A stretch of DNA of 6,783 bases, from NCBI GenBank assembly GCA_017556845.1, contig JAFYMA010000224.1:1-6783 (forward strand). The letters are read 5' to 3'. This DNA comes from Clostridia bacterium (GTDB lineage: Bacteria; Bacillota; Clostridia; Oscillospirales; CAG-272). Positions 1 to 5,686 of the stretch are shown piece by piece; position 1 is the stretch's first letter; the number at the start of each line of letters is the position of its first letter. A program made the translations under genes and the position numbers. The notes beneath the pieces are model-generated. The model did no database searches and was not told the origin of the DNA. It was given only the letters and a program-made list of their open reading frames with translations.

Positions 1-328
1 CGTTCCTATGCTTTGTGAATATTTCTCGCTTGAGGGATTGACTCAGCTTATGATAACGATACGAGAAGTAAAAAAACGCTTTAATCAGCGTCTTGAGCTT
101 ACGGGAATTATTATCACGATGTATAACGGAAGACTAAATCTTTCCGCAGAGGTTTTGAGAGAGCTTAAAAAGTATTACTCAGACAAGCTGTTCAAAACTA
201 TGATTCCGAGAAGCGTACGTCTTTCCGAAGCACCGAGCTACGGCGAGCCGATACAATATTACGACAGAAAAAGCAAGGCGACCGAAGCGTACAGCGATCT
301 TGTTAATGAATTACTTGCAAGAATATAA
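1..328 (+). CDS. soj: Chromosome-partitioning ATPase ParA/Soj, C-terminal fragment
   Basis: This is the last 108 codons of a ParA/Soj-family protein; the reading frame is already open at base 2 and the gene begins outside the window. Soj is a cytoplasmic deviant-Walker-A ATPase that works with ParB/Spo0J in origin segregation, and in Bacillus it also acts on DnaA and initiation. The visible part holds the well-conserved C-terminal half: a CEYFSLEGLTQL segment near the fragment start and the family signature VRLSEAPSYGEPI about two thirds of the way along, followed by a short C-terminal helix. The Walker motifs lie upstream and cannot be seen. The ATG at base 8 is internal, because the preceding codons (Val-Pro) continue the conserved family sequence. 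The gene is followed directly by two parS palindromes and then parB in the same orientation. The family assignment is firm; ATPase competence cannot be judged from this part. Confidence 0.95.
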   Translation, partial: VPMLCEYFSLEGLTQLMITIREVKKRFNQRLELTGIIITMYNGRLNLSAEVLRELKKYYSDKLFKTMIPRSVRLSEAPSYGEPIQYYDRKSKATEAYSDLVNELLARI

Positions 329-330
329 AA

Positions 331-346
331 TGTTCCACGTAGAACA
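331..346. promoter_or_regulatory. parS-like site 1 (imperfect palindrome)
   Basis: The 16-mer TGTTCCACGTAGAACA differs by one base (A for G at position 11) from the perfect palindrome TGTTCCACGTGGAACA found 29 bp downstream. parS is the centromere-like loading site for ParB clamps; the Bacillus consensus is TGTTNCACGTGAAACA. It lies three bases after the soj stop codon. The asymmetric base may weaken ParB binding, which is an inference. Confidence 0.85.
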
Positions 347-356
347 ATTCTTAATG

Positions 357-381
357 AAATGTTCCACGTGGAACATTTTTT
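357..381 (+). terminator. Possible intrinsic terminator of soj formed by the parS palindrome
   Basis: Transcribed on the plus strand, the 22-bp palindrome can fold as a 9-bp stem (AAATGTTCC with GGAACATTT) closed by the tetranucleotide ACGT. It is followed by a run of six T (376-381), the first three of which are in the stem. It lies 29 bp after the soj stop and before a promoter for parB, where a terminator would be expected. The stem is only moderately GC-rich, so efficiency is uncertain. Confidence 0.5.
360..375. promoter_or_regulatory. parS site 2 (perfect palindrome)
   Basis: TGTTCCACGTGGAACA is a perfect 16-bp palindrome and a recognised bacterial parS variant. The symmetry extends by three A/T pairs on each side, giving 22 bp (357-378). 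It sits between soj and spo0J, start-to-start 29 bp from the other site, and about 55 bp upstream of the likely parB promoter -35/-10 area. It should load ParB, and ParB spreading from it would cover the parB promoter; autoregulation is an inference. Confidence 0.93.
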
Positions 382-396
382 CATCTTAATAATATG

Positions 397-439
397 TTTA
401 CACTAACATTCATTTGAAATAATAAATACATGTTATAAT
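397..439 (+). promoter_or_regulatory. Candidate parB promoter (extended -10)
   Basis: TGTTATAAT at 431-439 is an extended -10 (TGn followed by a perfect TATAAT). No good -35 sits at 17 bp; TTTGAA at 413-418 is 15 bp upstream, and TTTACA at 397-402 could pair with a weaker TAATAA at 420-425. Transcription would start near base 446, about 30 bp before the parB ATG, and would include the GAGAGGA ribosome binding site at 461-467. This gives parB its own promoter independent of soj. Confidence 0.6.
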
Positions 440-475
440 AATAAGGTAAAATATAATAAAGAGAGGACGAAATTT

Positions 476-1342
476 ATGGCTAAAAAACCTGCGATGGGCA
501 GAGGTCTTGATGCAATTTTTGAAGCTAACTCAACCGAAAACAATTCCGGTGTTTCTGTTATTCGGATAAGTGATATAGAGCCAAACCGTGAACAACCAAG
601 AAAAAGCTTTGACGAAAGCGCACTTATAGAGCTTTCTCAGTCAATTGCCGCTCACGGAGTTATACAGCCGATAGCAGTAAGATCTACCGGTGACGGTTTT
701 TATAAAATAATAGCAGGCGAAAGAAGATTCAGAGCCGCAAAGATGGCAGGCCTTTCGGAAATTCCCGCTATTGTAATGGAGCTTGATGAAAAATCAGCCG
801 CAGAGGTCGCAATAATCGAAAATATTCAGCGTGAGGATCTTACAGTAATTGAAGAAGCCAGAGCGTACCGCACCTTGATGGACGAATACGGTATGACTCA
901 GGAGGAATTGTCAACGAGAATAGGGAAATCACGTTCCACAGTTGCAAACGTCCTGCGTGTTCTTGAGCTTCCGGAGGAGCTTCAGCAATTACTTGCCGAG
1001 GGAAAAATTACACTTGGTCACGCAAAAGCATTAATGGGTCTTAAATACCGAGAGGATATGCTTAAAACCGCTGAAAAGGTATGCAACCTCGGATTGAACG
1101 TAAGAGCAACCGAATCACTCGTAAAGAAGATAAATGCATCATACGACGTCGAAGCAGACGATATTGACGAAAATTCATTGACGTACAACAAGGCTTTGAC
1201 AAAGCATTTATTTGATCTTTCAGGCAGAAGGATAAACATAAAAAGCGGCAAAAAGAAGCTATTGGAAATATCATACGAAGATACCGAGGATTTGGAAGAA
1301 CTATTAAAGCAGATATTCGGAAACGACGCATTTAATTTCTGA
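476..1342 (+). CDS. spo0J: Chromosome-partitioning protein ParB/Spo0J
   Basis: A full-length 288-aa ParB-family DNA clamp and CTPase that binds parS, spreads on neighbouring DNA, recruits SMC to the origin and stimulates the Soj ATPase. It starts with the typical MGRGLDAIF segment (7-15). The N-terminal CTP-binding domain carries GVIQPIAVR (61-69), GERRFRA (81-87) and ENIQREDL (115-122); the arginine/glycine box and the Glu-Asn pair are the known nucleotide-contacting positions in the family. A helix-turn-helix follows at about 139-162 (MTQEELSTRIGKSRSTVANV), then the KITLGHAKALM helix (177-187). The C-terminal 60 residues are basic then acidic and would be the dimerisation domain. The ATG is chosen because GAGAGGA lies 8 bases upstream. 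Nothing appears truncated. Two parS sites precede it. The symbol parB is equally suitable. Confidence 0.97.
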   Translation: MAKKPAMGRGLDAIFEANSTENNSGVSVIRISDIEPNREQPRKSFDESALIELSQSIAAHGVIQPIAVRSTGDGFYKIIAGERRFRAAKMAGLSEIPAIVMELDEKSAAEVAIIENIQREDLTVIEEARAYRTLMDEYGMTQEELSTRIGKSRSTVANVLRVLELPEELQQLLAEGKITLGHAKALMGLKYREDMLKTAEKVCNLGLNVRATESLVKKINASYDVEADDIDENSLTYNKALTKHLFDLSGRRINIKSGKKKLLEISYEDTEDLEELLKQIFGNDAFNF

Positions 1343-1343
1343 T

Positions 1344-1378
1344 TTTTATCGACAAACAATAAATTGTCGATAAAATTT
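1344..1378 (+). terminator. Inverted repeat after parB, probable weak terminator
   Basis: A perfect 12-bp stem (TTTTATCGACAA at 1344-1355 with its complement at 1364-1375) with an 8-base loop begins two bases after the parB stop. The descending arm is followed only by TTT, so the U-tract is poor, although the A-rich/T-rich ends of the stem could help in either direction. Position favours a parB terminator, but the AT-rich stem leaves this uncertain; it could also be a protein-binding dyad. Confidence 0.5.
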
Positions 1379-1383
1379 CAATA

Positions 1384-1421
1384 ATGTTAATAAAATCATT
1401 AACATATAAATACTTTTATAT
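1384..1421. repeat. Two adjoining AT-rich inverted repeats upstream of serS
   Basis: ATGTTAAT (1384-1391) is repeated inverted at 1398-1405 around a 6-base spacer, and ATATAAA (1404-1410) is inverted at 1415-1421 around a 4-base spacer. The two dyads share two bases (1404-1405), so as RNA they could not both form fully. The first overlaps a candidate -35 element for serS. They may be operators or simple consequences of AT-rich sequence. Confidence 0.4.
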
Positions 1422-1429
1422 ATTATACT
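1399..1429 (+). promoter_or_regulatory. Candidate serS promoter
   Basis: TTAACA at 1399-1404 (one mismatch to TTGACA) and TATACT at 1424-1429 (one mismatch to TATAAT) are separated by 19 bp, longer than the ideal 17. If used, transcription would start near 1436 and leave a leader of about 88 bases containing a small TGTGTG/CACACA hairpin (1454-1471) and the palindrome at 1473-1488. No T-box signature (such as the conserved AGGGTGG element) is present in this leader. Confidence 0.35.
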
Positions 1430-1472
1430 ACTTGGACAAGTTATAGTCTGATGTGTGTGTTTTTGCACACAA

Positions 1473-1488
1473 ACACTATATATTGTGT
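1473..1488. promoter_or_regulatory. NrdR-box-like palindrome in the serS leader
   Basis: ACACTATATATTGTGT matches the published NrdR box pattern (acaCwAtATaTwGwgt) at every position. NrdR is the ATP/dATP-sensing repressor of ribonucleotide reductase genes and normally uses two tandem boxes about 31 bp apart; no good second box is seen here, and serS is not a usual target. The match is visible; NrdR binding is only a possibility, since AT-rich palindromes arise easily. The likely serS ATG is 35 bases downstream. Confidence 0.35.
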
Positions 1489-1523
1489 TCGGTATGTATA
1501 TCCGAAAAGGAAGGTTTAAAAAA

Positions 1524-2810
1524 ATGATAGATATCAAATTGATAAGAGAAAACCCCGATCTTGTAAAAGAGAATATAAAGAAGAAGTTTCAGGATCACAA
1601 GCTTTCATTGGTTGACGAGGCTGCAGAGATCGACAGACTGAGCCGTGCATACCAAAAAGAAGCAGACGATCTGCGCGCAGACAGAAATAAATATTCAAAG
1701 CAGATAGGCGCATGTATGAAATCAGGCGACAAGGCAGGCGCTGAAGAGCTTAAAGCAAAGGTAAACGCAGCCGCTGCCCGTCTTGCAGAGCTTGAAAAGC
1801 TTGAAGCAGAATACGCAGAAAAGCTCAAGAACATTATGATGCGTATTCCTAATATCATAGCAGATGACGTACCGATAGGCAAGGACGATAGCTGCAACGT
1901 AGAAATAGAAAAGTTCGGTGATCCCGTCGTTCCCGATTTTGAAATTCCTTATCACGCTGATATAATGGAGCGCTTTGACGGTATCGACCTTGATTCTGCC
2001 CGCAGAGTTGCAGGAAACGGATTTTACTATCTGTGCGGCGATATTGCACGTTTGCATTCCGCTGTTATCACGTACGCCCGTGACTTTATGATAGAGCGCG
2101 GCTTTACTTACTGCATTCCGCCCTTTATGATCCGTTCTGACGTCGTTACCGGCGTTATGAGCTTTGATGAAATGAGCGCCATGATGTACAAGATCGAGGG
2201 CGAGGACCTTTATCTTATCGGAACGAGCGAGCACTCCATGATAGGCAGATACATTGATACGATAATCGACGAAGCAAAGCTGCCTTACGCTCTGACGAGC
2301 TATTCTCCCTGCTTCCGTAAGGAAAAGGGTGCTCACGGTATTGAGGAAAGAGGCGTATACCGCATACACCAGTTTGAAAAGCAGGAAATGATAGTTATCT
2401 GCAAGCCCGAGGAAAGCCCTGTATGGTACGATAAGCTGTGGAAAAACACAGTAGATCTGTTCAGAACGCTTGATATTCCCGTAAGAACACTTGAATGCTG
2501 CTCAGGCGACCTTGCCGATCTCAAGGTAAAATCCCTTGACGTTGAGGCTTGGAGCCCCAGACAGAAGAAGTATTTTGAGGTTGGCTCATGCTCAAATCTC
2601 GGTGATGCTCAGGCTCGCAGACTCAAGATAAGAATAAACGGTGAAAACGGCAAATATTTTGCTCACACGCTCAACAATACAGTCGTTGCTCCTCCCAGAA
2701 TGCTTATCGCATTTTTGGAAAATAATCTCAATGAGGACGGCTCTGTAAGCATCCCCGAAGCACTCCGTCCTTATATGGGCGGAAAGGACAAGCTCATTCC
2801 CACAAAATAA
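1524..2810 (+). CDS. serS: Seryl-tRNA synthetase, divergent type
   Basis: A 428-aa class II aminoacyl-tRNA synthetase that charges tRNA-Ser (and tRNA-Sec) with serine in the cytoplasm. The N-terminus (MIDIKLIRENPDLV) and a charged alpha-helical region (about 27-107) form the tRNA-binding coiled-coil arm. The catalytic domain has the TSE loop (234-236), motif 2 (about 262-290, with CFRKEKGAHG and YRIHQFEKQEM) and motif 3 (HTLNNT at 381-386 and arginine 392 in APPRMLIAFLEN). Length is normal. The ATG at 1524 is preferred over the in-frame GTG at 1455: AGGAAGG lies 9 bases before it and the family N-terminus begins here. Several conserved positions differ from the usual bacterial form: TSE for TAE, IEERG for RDTRG, LNNT for LNGS. 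The next gene starts 10 bases after the stop codon, which suggests an operon. Confidence 0.95.
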   Translation: MIDIKLIRENPDLVKENIKKKFQDHKLSLVDEAAEIDRLSRAYQKEADDLRADRNKYSKQIGACMKSGDKAGAEELKAKVNAAAARLAELEKLEAEYAEKLKNIMMRIPNIIADDVPIGKDDSCNVEIEKFGDPVVPDFEIPYHADIMERFDGIDLDSARRVAGNGFYYLCGDIARLHSAVITYARDFMIERGFTYCIPPFMIRSDVVTGVMSFDEMSAMMYKIEGEDLYLIGTSEHSMIGRYIDTIIDEAKLPYALTSYSPCFRKEKGAHGIEERGVYRIHQFEKQEMIVICKPEESPVWYDKLWKNTVDLFRTLDIPVRTLECCSGDLADLKVKSLDVEAWSPRQKKYFEVGSCSNLGDAQARRLKIRINGENGKYFAHTLNNTVVAPPRMLIAFLENNLNEDGSVSIPEALRPYMGGKDKLIPTK

Positions 2811-2819
2811 AGGAGCATA

Positions 2820-3311
2820 ATGAATTACCTTACCCTTGTTTTTCCCGAATTCGTAAAATCCGTTGACACTATCGTCTGGTGTGCGTTCGGCGGTATCGTG
2901 CTCGGTGCGGCTCTGTCGCTGTACTTCAAGGACGTTTTGGGCGCATTTATCAGATTTTTGATAAATGAAGGCGCAAATTCGCCCGAAAATGCTTTAGTGC
3001 TGGAAAAAACGAAATTCGCAAAAAACCCATTTGTCCGTCTTGCTATAAAAAACGGAACGTATAAAAGAGTATTGAAACACACCTGCATAGATGATGACAG
3101 CAAATTAAAGACGTCGCAGGTAGTATTGAAGCAGGGCTATTATATTCCGCCTGAGCTGATATACGAGGCTGAAAATATATTCAGCAAAAACGGCACAAAT
3201 CTGCTCACATTGGTGCTTACAGTTATTGCATTTCTGGTCGTTGCCATACTTTCTCTTATATTCATTCCCGACATTATAGCAATATTCAATGCATTTTTTG
3301 GACTATCGTAA
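2820..3311 (+). CDS. Two-TM membrane protein of unknown function
   Basis: A 163-aa protein that I do not recognise by family. It has one predicted transmembrane segment near the N-terminus (about 16-36, VDTIVWCAFGGIVLGAALSLYF) and one near the C-terminus (about 128-149, LLTLVLTVIAFLVVAILSLIF), followed by a short hydrophobic tail. Between them is a basic, soluble section of about 90 residues (FAKNPFVRLAIKNGTYKRV, then YYIPPELIYEAENIF) that would probably face the cytoplasm, given the positive charge. There are no catalytic motifs, cysteine pairs or signal-peptide cleavage features. The ATG follows AGGAG with only 4 bases of spacing. It lies 9 bases after serS and 24 bases before the MORN gene, so the three are probably cotranscribed. 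The coding assignment is firm; the function is unknown. Confidence 0.85.
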   Translation: MNYLTLVFPEFVKSVDTIVWCAFGGIVLGAALSLYFKDVLGAFIRFLINEGANSPENALVLEKTKFAKNPFVRLAIKNGTYKRVLKHTCIDDDSKLKTSQVVLKQGYYIPPELIYEAENIFSKNGTNLLTLVLTVIAFLVVAILSLIFIPDIIAIFNAFFGLS

Positions 3312-3335
3312 TACAGAAAGGGCGGTGAATAAACC

Positions 3336-4130
3336 GTGTCAATATTCCGTAACAGCACCGTAAGACTGATAGCTATAATTTTAGCAGGAGCTATCGCCGT
3401 AGCGGGTATTGCATACGCAGCCGTCTACTTTGCCGGATACCGCATTGTTAAATACCGCATAGGTGAGGAAGAGATCAAGTTTTACGGTAAGGTAGACCCG
3501 AACGGCGTACCGTTTGACGGCGTTGCATATTATCCTGACGGTATATCAGGTAACGTTGACATTGCGAAAAAGACCGTAACGTATTCAAACGGCGATATAT
3601 ACGTTGGAGAACTTGAAAACCTTATGCGTAACGGTATCGGAAAAATAACGTTCTCAAACGGTGAAACGTACGAGGGCGAATTTGTAAACGATGAGATAAC
3701 GGGCACGGGAGTATACACCTACTCGTCATCCGTGGGCGACGTTTATGACGGAGAGTTCAAAAACGGTAAACGCAACGGCTACGGAAGATACACGTGGGCG
3801 GATGGAAGCACATACGTCGGCAATTATAAGGATGATAAGAAAAACGGTGAAGGCTCTTGCGTCTGGGCAGACGGCAGCAGCTACACCGGATCATTCACCG
3901 ATGATTGCAAAAACGGCTACGGTGAATATAAATACGCCAACGGCGACATATATGAAGGTCAATTCGTCAACGACGTTCGCCAGGGTGAAGGAAAATATAT
4001 CTGGAAAAGCGGCGAATACTACATCGGCGAATTTAAAAACAATATGATGCACGGCAAGGGAACGTATTTCTGGACTACGGGAAGAACGTACGAAGGAACG
4101 TTTTCCGAAAACAAAATAATCTGGGATTAA
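3336..4130 (+). CDS. Membrane-anchored MORN-repeat protein
   Basis: A 264-aa protein with an N-terminal hydrophobic segment (about 10-34, LIAIILAGAIAVAGIAYAAVYFAGY) acting as signal anchor or signal peptide, a linker (35-80), then about seven full MORN repeats of roughly 23 residues from about 82 to 244 and a partial eighth ending at the C-terminus. Each repeat shows the expected pattern, for example NGDIYVGELENLMRNGIGKI, DGSTYVGNYKDD and NGDIYEGQF. The repeats are YxG(E/x)(F/x)-type beta hairpins that form an elongated sheet; in other proteins MORN arrays act in protein or lipid contact and scaffolding. The domain would lie outside the membrane if the segment is an uncleaved anchor. The start is GTG: an in-frame TAA six bases upstream excludes an earlier start, and AAAGGGCGGTG gives a ribosome binding site. 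Its partner is unknown; it sits immediately after the two-TM protein gene. Confidence 0.9.
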   Translation: MSIFRNSTVRLIAIILAGAIAVAGIAYAAVYFAGYRIVKYRIGEEEIKFYGKVDPNGVPFDGVAYYPDGISGNVDIAKKTVTYSNGDIYVGELENLMRNGIGKITFSNGETYEGEFVNDEITGTGVYTYSSSVGDVYDGEFKNGKRNGYGRYTWADGSTYVGNYKDDKKNGEGSCVWADGSSYTGSFTDDCKNGYGEYKYANGDIYEGQFVNDVRQGEGKYIWKSGEYYIGEFKNNMMHGKGTYFWTTGRTYEGTFSENKIIWD

Positions 4131-4163
4131 AAAAAAACATCTGCGGTCAACAGACCGCAGATG
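4129..4163 (-). terminator. Intrinsic terminator of the alpha-galactosidase gene
   Basis: On the minus strand an 11-bp GC-rich stem (4163-4153 with 4148-4138, loop of four bases) is followed by nine T (4137-4129), 12 bases after the gene's stop codon. The T-run overlaps the two A bases of the MORN gene's TAA stop, so the convergent genes share this short interval. Read on the plus strand the same hairpin has no real U-tract after it, so it would be a poorer terminator for the serS operon. Confidence 0.92.
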
Positions 4164-4174
4164 CAGATATAATT

Positions 4175-5503
4175 TTAATGGTATTTCGGCAGGTAATCGC
4201 CGTGTGCTTCTATAAGCTCGTCGCACAGCTTTACAATATCGTCTATTGAAAGCTCTGCGGCTGTATGAGGCTCAAGCATTGCCGCCTGATATATAATATC
4301 CTTTTTCTTCGTTACAGCAGCCTCGATAGTCAAAAGCTGAGGATTGATATTCGTCATATTCATAGCCGCAAGGACTGTGGGAAGACGACCGACCTTACAC
4401 GGCTGTATGCCCGCCTTATTTACAAGACATGCAACCTCAACGCACGCCTCATTCGGCAGGTTTTCAATAAGTCCGTTATTCAGCACGTTTCCGCCTATCT
4501 TATACGGTGTATCGGTAACGATAGCATTCATTATCTTTGATGCATATTCATTCGTCTTACTGTGAGTTACGTTACCGTTAAGATATTCCTCCTTTGCAGA
4601 TTTCCATCTGTCTATCTGGATTATACAGCGGCGGGGATACTCGTCAAGCGGAATATTGTATCTGTCTATCAATTCAGGATATTTATCCTTGATAAACAAG
4701 CAGTTGTATTCTGCATTATGCTCACTTGATTCTGTGCAATAGTATCCGAAGCGGCGTACATATTCAAGACGTACAAGATCGTGTCTTGCATTTTCGTACA
4801 TATCCTCTTCAAGTGCCTGCGCAGCTCTGCGTCTTATTTCGGGATACAGATCGTTTCCGTCGGCATCACGCAGATCAAGCAGCCAGCCCATATGGTTGAT
4901 ACCTGCAATAGTTTCCTGCAGCGGCTCTTTTGCAGTCATATGCAAATGATTGAGCAAGCCGCGTGAGCAAGCCTGAACACTGTGGCAAAGACCTACCGTT
5001 TTAACACCCGTATATCTGAGCATATAGCCGGTAAGCATCGCCATGGGGTTTGTGTAGTTCAGAAAATATGCATTTGGGCATACCTCTTCAATATCGTGTG
5101 CAAAATCCTCTAAAACGGGGATCGTACGCAATGCGCGGAATATACCGCCTATGCCGAGAGTGTCAGCAATAGTCTGGCGCAGACCGTACTTTTTCGGTAT
5201 TTCAAAGTCAATGACGGTCGACGGCTCATATCCGCCAACCTGAATTGCATTGACGATAAAATCAGCACCTCTCAACGCATCCTTGCGCTTTTCAACACCG
5301 AGATATTTCTCAACCTTTGCTCTGCCTTCGTTTATGTTGGCGTTGAGCGCATTGACCATGATATAAGATTCTTCGAGTCTTTCACCGTCGATATCGTAAA
5401 GAGCTATCGTAGATTCCCTTAAGGATTCCGTCAGCATAGCATCGCCAAGAACGTTTTTGGCAAAAACGGTGCTTCCTGCACCCATAAAAGTGATTTTACT
5501 CAT
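4175..5503 (-). CDS. melA: Alpha-galactosidase, glycoside hydrolase family 4 (MelA type)
   Basis: A 442-aa cytoplasmic GH4 enzyme that would hydrolyse alpha-galactosides such as melibiose, using NAD+ and a divalent metal in an oxidation-elimination mechanism. The N-terminal Rossmann fold carries the glycine-rich GAGSTVFAKN (8-17). Further hallmarks are QVGGYEPSTVIDFEIPKKYG (88-107), the NYTNP motif (149-153), CHSVQ (173-177), whose cysteine is a metal ligand in the family, and GINHMGWL (201-208), whose histidine is the other ligand. CHSV rather than CHG points to galactosidase rather than glucosidase, though related GH4 alpha-galacturonidases remain possible. The length matches MelA. The ATG follows AGGAG at a spacing of 9 bases. 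It is transcribed against the upstream operon from a consensus promoter; no sugar transporter or regulator gene is visible in the window. Confidence 0.93.
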   Translation of the reverse strand: MSKITFMGAGSTVFAKNVLGDAMLTESLRESTIALYDIDGERLEESYIMVNALNANINEGRAKVEKYLGVEKRKDALRGADFIVNAIQVGGYEPSTVIDFEIPKKYGLRQTIADTLGIGGIFRALRTIPVLEDFAHDIEEVCPNAYFLNYTNPMAMLTGYMLRYTGVKTVGLCHSVQACSRGLLNHLHMTAKEPLQETIAGINHMGWLLDLRDADGNDLYPEIRRRAAQALEEDMYENARHDLVRLEYVRRFGYYCTESSEHNAEYNCLFIKDKYPELIDRYNIPLDEYPRRCIIQIDRWKSAKEEYLNGNVTHSKTNEYASKIMNAIVTDTPYKIGGNVLNNGLIENLPNEACVEVACLVNKAGIQPCKVGRLPTVLAAMNMTNINPQLLTIEAAVTKKKDIIYQAAMLEPHTAAELSIDDIVKLCDELIEAHGDYLPKYH

Positions 5504-5530
5504 ACTTTATTTCTCCTACTGAATTTTATT

Positions 5531-5579
5531 TATATTGTGTAGAGGCTTTAAAAGCCGCAAAAAACACAATATATTGTTT
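5531..5579 (-). promoter_or_regulatory. Nested stem-loop and operator-like palindrome in the melA leader
   Basis: TATATTGTGT at 5531-5540 is perfectly inverted at 5564-5573, and the enclosed loop holds a GGCTTT/AAAGCC inner hairpin (5544-5556). The outer right arm overlaps the 12-bp palindrome ACAATATATTGT (5566-5577); ACACAATATATTGTTT (5564-5579) matches the NrdR-box pattern in 15 of 16 positions. It lies just downstream of the predicted transcription start (near 5593) and could be a DNA operator or a leader RNA structure. The arm sequence ACACAATATA also occurs (inverted) in the serS leader. Confidence 0.45.
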
Positions 5580-5599
5580 ACGCTGATCTATATATAAAA

Positions 5600-5628
5600 A
5601 TTATAAATCATACAATTAGCTTTGTCAA
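5600..5628 (-). promoter_or_regulatory. Consensus sigma-A promoter for melA
   Basis: On the minus strand TTGACA (5628-5623) is followed after exactly 17 bp by TATAAT (5605-5600), a perfect match to both elements. Transcription would begin near 5593, leaving a leader of about 90 bases before the melA ATG. Confidence 0.9.
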
Positions 5629-5686
5629 TCCCCCTTGTGAAAAAAAGAAATATTTTCCCAAGGTATAGAATATATATATAACGTAA

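Noticed and set aside
1455..1523. GTG at 1455 as the serS start, adding 23 residues
   Set aside because: The added residues (MCFCTQTLYIVFG...) are not SerRS-like, and the ATG at 1524 has a good ribosome binding site and the family N-terminus MIDIKLIREN.
1376..1523. T-box riboswitch upstream of serS
   Set aside because: Common for Firmicute synthetase genes, but the leader is short and I find no conserved T-box or antiterminator/terminator pair.
1722..2369. 215-residue minus-strand open frame inside serS
   Set aside because: It lies fully antisense to a firmly identified gene, has no plausible family features and is a codon-bias shadow.
3745..4047. 100-residue plus-strand open frame within the MORN gene
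   Set aside because: It is an alternate frame of the repetitive MORN codons; its Thr/Lys/Ala-rich composition follows from the repeats.
5575..5588. CcpA cre site near the melA transcription start
   Set aside because: TGTTTACGCTGATC has the central CG and part of one half-site but misses several consensus positions, so the match is too weak to annotate.
5671..5680. TA dinucleotide run as a functional repeat
   Set aside because: Five TA units in AT-rich intergenic DNA are expected by composition and show no further structure.
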